NCBI GenBank assembly: GCA_021234155.1
Contig: JAJEKV010000308.1
Coordinates: 250,001 to 314,000 of the forward strand
From: Isoetes taiwanensis
Lineage: Eukaryota; Streptophyta; Lycopodiopsida; Isoetales; Isoetaceae
Direction of reading: 5' to 3'
DNA length: 64,000 bases
Shown: one piece after another, positions 12,617 to 24,439 of the stretch
Numbering within the stretch: the stretch's first letter is position 1
Layout of the letters: each line of letters begins with the position of its first letter
Translations under genes and position numbers: made by a program
Notes under the pieces: model-generated
The model's input: the letters and a program-made list of their open reading frames with translations, nothing else
Databases searched by the model: none
What the model was told of the DNA's origin: nothing

Positions 12617-13160
12617 TGTACCTGATGCCAAATTTGCATTTAACATTTTGGATAATGAAGTTTGATTATGGTTGGTGATTGATCAAAGATCATGTTGTTG
12701 CCATCTTGATAATCTAAATTGATGTACTTTTTGAACTGCATTTAGAAATAATGTATCCACTTTTTGTACCAAATAGATGTGTTTGTTTGTCCATTGATAT
12801 GAGCATAATCCTAGTGTGCAATAAGCCTGAAATACTTGTTACTTATTCATAGTGTGCTACTTAATACTTGTTTCAGTATTAAGTAGCAAATAGTTGTTTC
12901 AATAGTCAATAAACATATTACTGTAGCAATGGAAAGACTCGATTTATTTGAGCAATGGGAACCAATTTTGCAACATTGCTTGATTTGGTTGCAAACTTCT
13001 TTGGGAACCAGTTCAACATTGCCTCTGCTCTGGTTTGGAAGTGCATCAGTTGTAACTAGTTTGGTTTTTATATTTCCTTTGACAGTATTAAGTAGGACTT
13101 GCAGAATAAGATGATTCACAAAGTAAATACATTAATAGATCTAGACAAAAGAAATTACAC
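12617..13160. other. 3' flank between convergent genes of unit A
   Basis: Downstream of the FCP1-like stop codon. It holds AT-rich 3' UTR-like sequence and the perfect hairpin at 12,856-12,887. No supported open frame. Confidence 0.55.
12856..12887. repeat. Perfect 13-bp hairpin
   Basis: GCTACTTAATACT and its exact reverse complement AGTATTAAGTAGC are separated by a 6-nt loop, TGTTTC. It lies about 240 bp after the FCP1-like stop, in the gap between convergent genes. A related AGTATTAAGTAGG occurs at about 13,085. It could be a tiny foldback element or an RNA 3'-end structure. Confidence 0.8.
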
Positions 13161-13167
13161 AGTTTCT

Positions 13168-13335
13168 GGACAAAAGAAATTATACAAAGTTTCTGTCATA
13201 TATTAAGGAAAAACCATCGGGTGGTTGTCTTACAGAAAAAGCAAGCTCGAAATTACACAAAGTTTCTGTCATATATTACATAGAAGGAAAAACCATCAGG
13301 TGGATGCTTTACAAAAAAAATCAAGCTCGAAGCTG
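13168..13335. repeat. ~85-bp tandem duplication
   Basis: Two copies share ACAAAGTTTCTGTCATATAT, GGAAAAACCATC and AAGCAAGCTCGAA or a close variant. The second begins near 13,252. Confidence 0.75.
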
Positions 13336-13406
13336 CCAGATACTTAAGTAAACCAAAAAGCAAGCTCTAAGCTGCTATATAAGTAAGTAAAAAGACATTA
13401 TATTGG

Positions 13407-13750
13407 CTAGTAATCATGAGGGGGCATCTGCAGCTCCACAAAAAGATAAAGTCCATCAGCTTGCATGGTCATCTGCAAAAGGCGCTCCTCATGAGGCAAA
13501 ACACGGTCTCCAGTTACTGATATTTGTTCAAGCTTTCCAAGAATCAAGGTATGGGTAGTCAACAATCTGATTCCACTGTTGAGATTGAGGCAGTGGCACC
13601 TGTGGATATCAAGAAATACCACCAGAATGTATCACAGAGGGTTGTGATGGGGTATTTTGAGATGGGCATAAAGATTCAGGATACGATTCTAGCTTGGGCT
13701 GAGGAAGCACCACTGCGTGCAATGATGTCGAAGCAACCTTTGTGAGGCAT
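13407..13750 (-). pseudogene. Unit A: small conserved protein gene
   Basis: The C-terminal frame reads DRVLPHEERLLQMTMQADG then LYLFVELQMP and aligns with the - strand protein at 28,345-27,899 (DRVNEGDERLLQMFIEADG, VLRVVLKIKF). An ARSG start-like segment (IIARSGASSAQAR) near 13,730-13,700 matches ARSGTPPLPRPK in unit B, but in a different frame, so at least one frameshift lies between. The product would be about 100 residues with a conserved E-R-L-L-Q-M helix. Function unknown. Its place in both units, between the convergent large genes, suggests it belongs to the unit. Confidence 0.6.
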
Positions 13751-14203
13751 GGGGATTTGCTGGGAATTTTTGAGTAAACAAAAGTACTTGAATTTGTATC
13801 AGAGACATTGATATGAAGGTAATAAATCATAACAAGCTGGTTCTGAAGGTAATCAGCCCTTCCAAATCAAAACAATGATAATACAAATATACATCCAATC
13901 TGATATTTCCAAACCAGAGCAGGGATATTTGTTTTATTCAAGAAAAAAGAACAGTACAATAGAAGTCCAAAATTTGACTTCAAATAACTGTTTGTTGATG
14001 ATGCAGCAGCAAACATCAATAACATAATAACAGAGTTACATCAATCTGCAAATAATATGCTTAGCAATTTCACATAGACATCATAGCTGCACACAATATA
14101 AATCAGACCCTTCGATCTGTTTGTTTCACTTAAAGCTTCAAGTATAGCAACAGGAACTGCAACACTAACTACATTCCAACTGTAAACAAGCTGAATATTT
14201 AAT

Positions 14204-17200
14204 CCTCTTCGCCTGATAGCACATCAGGGAGATTGTCTAAAATCTTTTCACTGTCAGCTTCACAAAGTTTGTAAACAACACGGTTTCCTTCGACCTATGT
14301 TTTGCTTGTGCCATATCAAGTCTTATTGCGCAAACTTGGGTTGCATAAACAATGCCTTTTGGCTCGTTAGAACATAAAGTGTAACCTGTAAGCGATCTTG
14401 GGACTTTTTTGTAGTAAGTTCCCTCTAAAACTTTTTCCCTTTATAAAACCAATTCCCATAGGCTTTAAAATCTGTCTGAACCACATATTTCTCTTTCGTA
14501 CACAATAACATCCAAAATGAAGTGTCCTCATCATTGTCCTTTGGAGCCGCGACAAAAAGTTATCTCCTTCCCTTACCAAATCACTCAACACATTTTGATC
14601 TCCAGAAAATAGAGCTCTTTCGGATCTGCAAGCTTCATTATTCATCAGCTATAGCCTTGCTTGGCTCAACAACTCTGAGCTCCCAATCATCTACATATTC
14701 CTTGTTCGGACACTTCTCCCATTGTGCATCAAGGCAATATGCACTGTAAAACAAGATAAACGCCTTTATATGCAATTCGTAGGAGATGCTAAGTTAAATG
14801 CATGCACATAATGAATGTTCCTCGTGTCCTCCACAGTCTCAGCACCCCATGCATTCTTTCTATCCACATTTATCACTTCCCAAAACGACCTTCTTACTGG
14901 TTTCTTGTTCACACTTGAAGATGGAGAACAGCTGTGAAATTCTCCCTGGCTATATTCACAATATCAGCAGCACATTCTACTTTTATAGACTGTGATCTCT
15001 TCATCATCTCCCTTAGCCACCGTTTCAACTCTGCAGCCTTCCCATCATGCTCCCCTTTGCCGTGATTGGAGCCGAACAAATTCCACATCATTTCAATGAG
15101 TGTCTCATGCGAATACCTTCCTACAAAATAGAATGGCCGGGCAGCTTTGAATTGGGATGCAGCTCCATCTGAAAATACCCAATGCTTTTTTGGATGTATG
15201 CCCTGTTCTTTCATGAATTTGTGATGCATCATAAATGCATGCTGGACGAATAGTGTGTCATGTTTTGTATCATCAGATATATAGTAATGGGTGTCCTTGA
15301 TGACGTCACCTGATGAAGGCTCCAAATAATATGTGATTTGTACAAGAATGGTGACCTGTTTGCTTGTCCAGTACGCAGATTGAACTTGATCCTGCATCTG
15401 AATTGTGAAGTTCTCTGCAAAGTCTACTACAGATACAATAACCCCAAAAGAGAGGTTGTCTAACATATCCCTAAACTGCATCGCTTGCCATTTGTGCCTA
15501 AAGCTGTGCACTGGAAGCTTTGCCAATCTGTTAATCAATGTGTGCATAAGATCTTTTGGTTTTGTTTTCCTCCACAGACGCTGGAGTATTTTTTTGGGTT
15601 TCCCCCACTTATCCTTACCTCCTTCCTCATAATCACAGTACTCCCAACTCACAAATCCTTCTTCGGACAACTCTAGAGGACACACAGGTAGCCGAGACAC
15701 AGCACACTGCTCACAATCTCCATAAATGCAATCTTTCTTGTGGAATTCTTGATTTTCTTCTTTAGGACACAATATGGATTGCCAGAGCTGAGTGGTTGAC
15801 TTATACTTCATAGTCTTGGCAGCCCATAGTTGGCCTGTAGATTGGCATACCTTACATGCACAGGTGCAACATTCTACATGCATATTTCTAAGTGAATTTA
15901 AGCCATCCAAGAGCATCTGCAGTCTCACATGATGAATGCAACAACATGAATTGAACTGTTTCAATTTCATTACATACCATGGTTTTAGTTTTTCAAATGC
16001 TCTTTGGCCAATTGTAATTTGCGGGTGCTGCTCTTTGAATTTAATGAACATCTCTGACTGCAAAACATAATCAAGAAATATGTGAGTAACATGTCAAATA
16101 ACAAGTACACATGAACATGTAACTCTACTCTAATCGCAACTATAAACGCCATTTGAAACTCACTATGACAACAGAAACACAAACTACAAACATACAACCT
16201 GCAACTAATGGTCATAACTGCAACACCAACTGTAACTGCAACAAACATAATCACAAACTGCAACCACTGACATAACTCAAACACTTGCTGAAACACTAAC
16301 TGTAGTCTAACTATTTAACATGCTCTCTGCAACACAAACTGAAACTATGTAATGGAGCTCAAACACTAACTGCAACACCAACTGCAGACTAACAACCTAA
16401 GTTGAATCTCAGCCACCAACTGTAGCAGCTCGAAATGTTTAAGTTGCATATTAAGAACTGTACTTCAAACCTTAGCTGCAACACCAACTACATCTACATA
16501 AGCTGCAACAACAACTACATCTACAAATGATGCACATATCACCAAAAAAATCAACAAAAGATAATTTGCACCTGAGTATCCTCCAGATAATGTGTAGCAT
16601 GTTCCTTCTTCACATTTCTTTCCAGTCTTCTGAACTTCACATCCTTTGCATTAGGGGAAACTCTTGTATTTGTGTCCCAAAAACTTTGAACCAGCTCAAT
16701 GACATATTTGTCAATTGAATCAAACCTCCGTGACCTTCTAAAATATACCCATCCTTCCTTATTAAACTCCACTTCTTTACGTTTTTCCTTGGCTGCTGCA
16801 ATACATCTAGGATGGACTCCCAAAACTTTTCCCAAACTTCTCTTGCTAATAGCTTGATTTAAACTCTCCTTCCCAATAGACATGGCAAGTACACTTCTTC
16901 TTGCAGCCATAGAATCTAAACTACTAGATCCTTTTATAGTCTGAATAGATTCTCGAATGTTCTCAATCAGATGGCTTTTGACTTCTTAATCCTTCAAGTG
17001 ATCAGCAGTGACATCCTTCATTTCTTTGTGCTTCAAGAAATCATTTAGCACTTCCCTTTTCTCTTCCAAATCCATTTGACAAACTTGCCTTTTGAATGAG
17101 AACACTAGATTAGACACAATCTTTTGTTTACTCACTTGATTGGCATAAGCTTTGGACTCCTGCATCAAAGCATTCTTCTCTTCTTTTTTTCTCTTTCTTT

Positions 17201-17279
17201 GTTTCCTCTTCTTTAGAGTCTTCTGCTCTCTTGTCCTCTTCCTCTTTCCCATAAAGTTTATTTGCTCCACTTCTTCCAT
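14204..17279 (-). pseudogene. Unit A: transposase-like protein gene
   Basis: Read on the - strand. The N-terminal exon (17,279-16,986) has a basic run KRKQRKRKKEEK. It continues at 16,910-16,551 with the helix-turn-helix-like SLGKVLGVHPRCIAAAK, then an intron. The core exon is 16,063-about 14,930, with Cys/His-rich stretches (CCCIHHVR, CTCACKVC, CIYGDCEQC), VVDFAENF (about 15,430), FSDGAASQFK (about 15,170) and NHGKGEHDG (about 15,060), an RNase H-fold DDE-type pattern. Small exons follow (VRRSFWEVI; LDAQWEKCPNKEYVDD), then a C-terminal exon with VAAPKDNDEDTSFW ending DNLPDVLSGEED at about 14,204. TAA at 16,986-16,988 replaces a Leu codon of unit B (HLKD-stop-EVK versus DFRDLKVK), so the copy is broken although its core is complete. 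I recognise the motif pattern but not the superfamily name. Confidence 0.75.
16180..16510 (-). repeat. Intronic degenerate repeat of unit A minus gene
   Basis: On the sense (-) strand this intron is made of variants of CAGTTGGTGTTGCAGTT, GTTGCAGTTAGTGTTT and TGTAGTTGGTG. It resembles the intron repeats of the opposite-strand gene of the same unit at 9.9-10.3 kb. Confidence 0.7.
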
Positions 17280-18352
17280 CTTGATTGCTCACAAACGCCA
17301 CCTTCGCACCTATAATAGTCCCTGCTTATAAAATTAACGAGACGTAAGAAACTATCATCGTAATACTTTAAGTCTTCAATATGCCAAAAAAAAAAAATCA
17401 GAATGCACCACATTCCTCCAAGCTAACCTGTATTTAGAAGCCATGCTAAAGCATTTACAGCATGCATAAGCTTGCATAAAATTCAGCCCTTATTCTTTCC
17501 TATAGATGCATCACTACACCTATAGCTAGCATAAAATTCTGCCATCAGTTTTCCTGTAAGAGCTTCATGCACCACCTTTTCTTTTCTTTTTTTTCAAACA
17601 AACCTGTGTTTACAAAAGTCAGGGGAAACATTGCACTAATCCTGGCCACCAAATTGATGCTATATACAAAATAACATACTAAAATTTATAATGCTTCTAG
17701 AACAAACAAGTTTATACCATTCTTGAATCAGTACAAGATATAACAGAATGATCACTAATTGTGGCTCTTGAATGCATGCCGGATATATTTTTCTGGATGA
17801 TTACAAGAAGGAAACCAAATCTACATGCAAATCAAACACAAAACAAAGAGAGCACTACAATCAATTTTAATTGCTAGAATGAGAATAATCTTGGATTAAA
17901 AGCAAACTTTGGATGGCAACATACCCAAATTTTAGTCTTCAAACGAAATTTCAAGAGGCCTTACAATCTTGAAATTCGAATTTGATCTTCTGCAAATAAT
18001 AAGAGACCCGAAAAAATTTAAGGAAACCAAAGGTACATGCAAATAAAAAACAAAGCAAAGTCATGTCTATTGAAATCAAATTACAATGAAAGAAATCTTG
18101 GATTCAAAGCAAAGCAACATACCCGAAATTTTGTCTTCGAAAGAAAGTATGCAAAAAGGCTCTACATTCTTGTAAGGCCGAATTTGATCTTCTGTCAGAC
18201 CCAAATCTGAGGAGAAAGTCCATACATTCTGCTTGATCAGTGATCAGTGATCGTGCACCGAAAATTCTCTGCCAAATTTTGAATTCTCTTGGGCGGGGTG
18301 GTGGTTGAAGCAAGACACGAAAATAGGTAAATGTCTAACTACCTTTCGAACT
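17280..18352. other. 5' flank of the unit A transposase-like gene
   Basis: No convincing gene. A short frame at 18,313-18,104 (-) has no counterpart upstream of unit B. The region should hold the 5' UTR and promoter of the - strand gene. Confidence 0.5.
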
Positions 18353-18396
18353 AATTTTTAAACTAATTAGGGGGGACAGGGGGACAACTAAAATAA
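18353..18396 (-). repeat. Conserved block, possible right end of unit A
   Basis: It carries AACTAATTAGGGGGGACAGG followed by GGGACAACTAAAAT and matches 36,514-36,556 (AACTATTCTAGGAGGGACAG, then GGGGGGACAACTACAAT), the same position relative to the unit B transposase-like gene. Outside it the two flanks differ. It may be an element terminus or a conserved promoter module. I found no inverted copy near the left ends by eye. Confidence 0.5.
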
Positions 18397-18914
18397 GACA
18401 CTAGGGTTGATGCATGATAAGGTGGCACAAAAATGTGCATTTTGAAACCACAAAATGAAGTTGAAAATTGTAGTAATAATGCCCTCAAAATTTGAAATAC
18501 GAGCCATTAATGCTTTGAAAGAAATTCCATTTTTGGATACCTCCAAAAATGGATTCTTTACGGAAAAATGTGGGAAAAAGTGGGAAGAAACGATTTGTTT
18601 GAAATTTTTTCAAAATTCCCACTTTCGTTTCGATGCAAATTCACCTCCGGAGAAGCTCTTCCATATTCATTCAATCAGGGACGGAACAGGGACGGAAGGC
18701 AAGTTCACATCTCCAAATTATGTTATGTAAAAGCAAAATGACATTCTCGGCTCACAGAAAGTATCTCGTTGCTTGTCAAGAATAACAGGAGAGAGGCTAA
18801 TTCAAGGAAGGCAGCAAGCTGTTCATGCCCTAGCCAGGTTTAGTTTTTTTCTAGATCATGAAAGGAATCAAGACTTATTATTGTAGGTCAACGATTTGTA
18901 GACCAAAGAAGTGA

Positions 18915-21900
18915 ATGGTGGAGAAAATAATCATGGGTGGTAGTGAAAAGACAGATTCAAAGGAACTAAGCTCAGATGGATTGTCATATACAGATCTATA
19001 TAAGGGGGAAAAGGAGTTTGATAAACAGAATGAAATAAACCGATTTTGGGGAGACAAGGTTAAGTCTTGTTACAAATTGAGGAACCTCCAATTATCAAAG
19101 AGGAATGAGTTCATGAATCTTTATAGGAAAGTGTATGTTGATAGACAACATGCTCAGGGAAGTCTAATTCCACAAACCTTTGCTGTTGCTTATTTTCTTC
19201 AAGAGATGAAGGGGAAACAAATAAATTGGTTATCTTTTCAAGCACATGCAGCTGAAAATTCAAGGTCACAAAAGTTAGAGAGTAAGGAGGACAGTTTTTC
19301 CGAGAATAGGTTACAAGAGAAGAATCATGCGAGCACTCAATTATCAGTGGGATCACGACTTAATGTCACTTCTAAATGCGAAAAAAAAGTCTGCAACAAA
19401 AAAAGTGGTAATCCCTTCTTCACATCTTTTACCTTGAGTTTGTTTAAGATCATACAGCCACTAATTATCTTACACTTGCAGCAATTCCTAGCCAAATTGG
19501 AATTGACGTGGTTTCAAGTAAGTGTTTCTCTATTTTTTCACAATGAATTACTCAAAGTGTATAATTTGGATACAATTTTAAAATTGATCAAGCATGCTGC
19601 TTGTTGTTGTTGCCTGAGGTATTCACCATTTTTAGATAGCAAATAGGTCTTAGATTATTTTGTATGCTCCATGCTGTTTGTGATTTGTATTGTCACGCGA
19701 GAATAGTGAGATTACAAACCCACATAAATTGCTTCTGGTTTGTAGCTTGTTCGGGTTTGTGTATGGTTTGGTGTGGTGATTGCATGAATTGTTTGCTAGT
19801 TTTTAGCTCTAAATTATGGTTTGATATGGTGATTCCAAGTTCAATGTTCTTTTCATGCTACTGAGGTGTTGGTTATAGCCCTAAATTATGGTTTTATGTA
19901 TGGTTCATGGTTTGTAGCCTAAATTATGGTTTGTGGCTCGATTGTGTGTATAGTTGAGTTGTATTTTGTCTTACATTATGTAGCTTGAAAGTTTATATAG
20001 TGTAGTTTATAGTTTGTAGTTAAAGATGTCTAGCAGATAGTTAGATAGTTGCTATAGTTTGTAGCCTGAGATATGATTTGTTTCATAGTATGTTGCTATA
20101 GTTTGTAGCCTGAGATATGCTGTTTTATAGTTTGTAGCCTGAGATATGCTTTGTTTCATAGTATGTTGCTATAGTTTGTAACCTGAGGTATGTTGTTTCA
20201 TAGTTTGTAGCCTGAGATATGCTTTGTCTCATGTATGTACTGTGGATTGTAGTTACCCGTTTTCCTTACATTTAGTATGGTCATGAATTAGTATCATTTG
20301 TATCCAAGTATCTTTGATAAATGTGTGTTGCATGTGATAGGTACACGAGGATTATGCATGAATGGATGGAATCAACAGAGATTGAGTTGAAAAAAATAGA
20401 ATCAAGGATCAGTTTATCCAAAGGATGATGCGAGAGAACTAAATAATGCATGCAAGTCAATGAGAAAGAAAAAAGAAGCTTTTGAGGAAGAGAGGCAGAA
20501 ATGGTTTGCTTTGATGAAGGATATGACAAAAGAAGCTAGTGCTGGAGTTATGGCAGTTATAAATTTGAGGGAACAAGAGATGGCCTGCTTAATTCCAGAT
20601 TTGTTATGTTCAAATGACGAGCTTCTAGGTTTAGAGAATTCAAGAAAGACTGATCTTAAGGAACTGTCTGTTTTGCAACCCCGCTTGAAAAGGTTGCAAT
20701 CAGGTTGCCAAACACTGAAGATGGGGATATCATTAGATCCCCAATTGCCAAACTTACCTTCAAATTCATGCATTGAGGCCAATCCAGACATTTGCCCATT
20801 TTGTGGAAGAGTTTTGTTGTTTGATGGCAAACCCTTACCAATACTGTTAGCGGAGTGCAATCACAAATATCACTTACAATGTTTGGTTTCCTTGATAAGG
20901 TATGGTGACCTTTGAACTTGACATGATTGCTTCTATCATTACTAACGTTATCTATGAGTTTTAGTTATGATAATATATGCTGCCAAGTTAATTGCGGCCA
21001 TGCAATGTCTGAAACCTGGGTTGGAGCACTTGGTGTTGATAGATCTACCTCACATGTGCAGCCGGGATATTCTGCAGATGGTAACCGACATTATTTACAA
21101 CAAAAGCACTTGATAACTTTATGTACTAATCCATTGCTTAATGTGTTAGATGATGTTTCAGCAGTCTATGTTCTCACTGCATCAAATGGACATGTAAGCA
21201 AATTAAACATTGCAGAAGCATCTCCACATTATGAAGAAGAAAAGGTTAATGGGAAAGGTAATGAAGAAAATGTAGAAGAGGAGGTAAAAATTCTCTCAGT
21301 GGAAACAAAAGGTAATTTTTTTGAAGGCATGCAGTTTGGTTTTAGCAAGTAAGATTTAGAGATGACTATAACAGCCAAGATTCATGGCCCTAATCATGTT
21401 CAAGAGCTGCAACATACTGGGAAAGAAATCGAAACAGATCTATATGCCTCAAGTAAGTGTTATGTATCTTTATGTACAAGCAATTTTTATAGTAAAGAAA
21501 ATGGTAGAAGGTAAACTGTACTATGGTGTTCCAACAGGTCCGATTATTACTCCATCGAGTGGATATATAAGCAAATTAACCAATGCAGAGGTTTTGCCCC
21601 ACAACGAGAAAGGTATTTCGAGTCCAATGCTAGAGTCCACACTTTATATTTGCATCTATTTACACAAGTTTTTGAGTTGTAGTAGAGAGCTTTCCCATAT
21701 CAGAAGAAGCCACCATTGGAGATCGGGAATTGTCAATAGGTAAGTTCTAATAATATGGTTTTAATAACTTGATTTTGAAATTTCATCATGATCTAATCAA
21801 ACATCCTGCTGTGCATTAATAGAGAGGACTACTTTTGATGATCAAAGAGTGCAGAAGCGTTTGGAAATGAGAAGTTCATCAATGTGTGATGGTGTAATGC

Positions 21901-22912
21901 TCAATGGTATGCTAATCTAGCTAAATCACTGTTAAATTTCATTGATTTTGGAACATATGCTTAATTGAGTGCAATCAAGTTAGAAATTTAACCATTGAGC
22001 TCCCTAATGGTTTTGATATTTTGTGGAGTTTGTGCAGCCTCAAATAGAATTGAAGATGCAACTCCAAAGAAGACCAAGATTGCAAACAATATGTCACTTG
22101 AAAGACAAGGTATGCTATGATTTATTAGGGAAATGCATTTGAAGCTTGTATTTTCTTATGTGTTTTTCTATGCTTGCATCAAACAGGAAGTGATAGGCTA
22201 GGAAGTGTAGATGTTGAAACAGATTCTGTATCATCTCCTCCACCTCCTTTAAAGAAAATCAGGTTGTCGAGAAAGCTAATTATATTTGATTTCAATGGAG
22301 TGCTTGGTAAAATGTATGAGACAAAGGGAGGGATCCCAACTTGCATTCCTGAAGAAGGAACAGTGCCTCAGCATCTATCAAAGAGCAAGCTCGTTATTTT
22401 AAGGCCAGATGCAATAGAGTTTTTGAGCTGGTGCAGTGAACACTTTGACATTGCCATGTGGTCTGATTTGGATGTTGCAAGTTTGAAGTCAATCACCAAG
22501 AAGGTATTTCCTGCAAAATTGAAGAAGAAGTTGGTGTTTGAATGGGGTGTTGATAAGTGCATGAAGGTAGGTTTCAAGTATCGAGAAAGTCAACATAAGC
22601 TTGAAACCTCATTGCGAGAAAGTATATAAGGACAAAGAGCTTGGAGGATATTATAACACATCGAATACCTTGATGATTGATGATCACCAATATAAAGGGT
22701 ATAAGAATAGCCCTCATACTATGATCACACCAATCTCTTTCCATCCTAACGCAGGGGATAGGTCATTTCTATTGAACCAACTGAAGCCATGGTTGGAGGG
22801 CTTGAGAGACTCAAATCACATTGTAGACTATGTTCGAGATCATCCTATTACTAATTGGTTGGATGATATTTCTGATTCAATAATTGAATTGTTGACAAAA
22901 AGAATGGTTTAA
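18915..22912 (+). pseudogene. Unit B: zinc-finger / FCP1-like HAD protein gene
   Basis: Paralogue of the gene at 9383-12,616. Exon 1 shares the YTDLYKGEKEFD, EFMNLYRKVY and INWLSFQAHA segments. A coiled-coil exon (about 20,341-20,899) runs into CPFCGR and AECNHKYHLQC. An intron (20,900-20,964) separates this from CCQVNCGHAMSETW, completing a C-x2-C / C-x-H-x2-H-x2-C / CC-x3-C-x-H finger. Many short exons follow, with donors such as GAAAG|GTAATG and AAAAG|GTAATT. The last exon (22,187-22,912, acceptor CAAACAG|GAAGTG) encodes the HAD domain with KLIIFDFNGVLGK (typical plant FCP1-like motif I), AMWSDLD and LMIDDHQYKGYKNS. The frame shifts by one base near 22,600, so the C-terminal third is out of frame. 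An unannotated splice could also explain this. A nuclear role is plausible but not shown. Confidence 0.75.
19640..20260 (+). repeat. Intronic tandem repeat, TTTGTAGCCTGAGATATG words
   Basis: The first intron of the unit B plus-strand gene contains about four copies of a ~50-bp unit (TATAGTTTGTAGCCTGAGAT, then ATGCTTTGTTTCATAGTATG), preceded by looser ATTATGGTTTGTAGC variants. This vocabulary differs from unit A but resembles the unit B minus-gene intron. Confidence 0.75.
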
Positions 22913-23680
22913 AATATCATTGTCTTTTGATTCTTGTATTTGATATCTGGTATGTAATCTCTGTATTTGATTCTTGTATTTGATATCTGGTATTCTTATT
23001 TGATATCAGGTATGTAATCTCTGAAATATGACAAGGATTTAGGTTTGTGGAGGTTAAGAAAGGATTAATTAATGATGGCATGAGATAGAGGATTGGACCC
23101 GCAACAAAGAGTGATGGAAGATGATTTTGCTTTAAATTTTTTAGTTTACATTGTATTTGAAAAGATGTGAATAGAGTTTTGGTTTATAAGAAACATACTG
23201 GCTTTGGCATTGAAAAAGCATGAAATCCTTCCAAGCTATTCTCATCACAAATGGCTATTTCATTTGGATAGATACTAGCATTCATGCTTAGCATTTGCGA
23301 GTTCAGATTTTGGGATGGAGAAAATTTTGCTGGTTGCAATTGAATTCTGAAGTGGATGTCCCACTTCAAATCAGCATGAAGAAGTACATGCACTGTTCTA
23401 AATAACTTCACTTTACATCTCCTCTTTTTTAAGTCGTTTAAAATTTGTCCACTTGCTGCATGTAGATGTTTGGTCTAGTAAGAGAAAGAAAGAATAAAAT
23501 ACATGTTTTTTCTGCATGAGCATGAGACCACAAACAGAGGTGCTTTATTTTATGGAACTTATATGTACAAAACATTTAAGAAATCGTATGTTTTGGGTAT
23601 AAATAATTGCCATATACAAGACACGTATATCAGAACTTTCTCAAAACAATATGGAAGACACGCGGTATCGTAACTTTCTT
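22913..23680. other. 3' flank of the unit B plus-strand gene
   Basis: It starts with direct repeats of TTGATTCTTGTATTTGATAT (22,920-23,010). No supported gene. Unit A has under 0.8 kb between the FCP1-like gene and the small gene, whereas unit B has about 5 kb, so inserted DNA begins within or soon after this stretch. Confidence 0.5.
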
Positions 23681-23682
23681 AG

Positions 23683-23850
23683 TTATATATATGTAGCATT
23701 ATAACAGGGGTTTTTTTGTGATTTTATACGCTTTTTGGCATGGTTTTCATATGATTTCATGGGCGTATTCACGTGAACGTACTAAACGGTATTTCTAGAG
23801 TGCACCTATTTGTTAGCCGTTGATTTTAAAGAGAGGGAAAATCCTGTGGT
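23683..23850 (+). repeat. Dispersed repeat TAGCATAATAACAGGGG, copy 1
   Basis: It starts with TAGCATTATAACAGGGG and continues through GTTTTCATATGATTTCATG and TATTTCTAGAGTGCACC to GCCGTTGATTTTA. It aligns over about 140 bp with 26,287-26,425 and 46,815-46,965. The DNA after each copy is different. Here it is followed within 0.8 kb by CRINKLY4-like coding sequence. Confidence 0.8.
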
Positions 23851-24439
23851 TGTGGGGCTTTTATTGTTTGCATGTTTTTTTAGTTTAGGTTTCAAATATT
23901 AGGTTAATATTAGAAGGAATCGGGTTTCTTCCCTCATTGTTGTTAATCTCTTTGTGATCCTCTGTTTTGCGAATTGAAGTTGATCGGATTTGCATACTGT
24001 TTTTTGCATCCGAAGCAGACGTGCAGATTGATCCTTAAGACGGAGTTGGGTTGGGTTCTTTGCTTCCCAAGCTTTTCGTCTATACAAGATAGATCTCTAC
24101 ATGCTTATCAGGCTTTTCAGATATGGCAGCAGGCACGGAAATTCCTCAAGTGTTTTTATAGGAGTTCACAAACCAAAGGCGCTGAATTCGCTATGCCCTG
24201 GCACTGTTGTGGTGGGTAACGCTAATAGCTGCTCTAAGGAGAGCAAAGGTACAGATTCACCCCGGTTCAATAATGGACATCACGGCATGTCTCGTAATGG
24301 GGCTTTTACGCAGAGCCTGGTAAGAATTTATTTCGCACTCTTCTCTGCTCAAGGACTTGTTAAATAAACTTGCTCAAGCTTTCTAGGCTAGCAGAGTAAT
24401 GTAATTTAAGAGTGATCAGGAGCCTTAATCTTTTTATTT

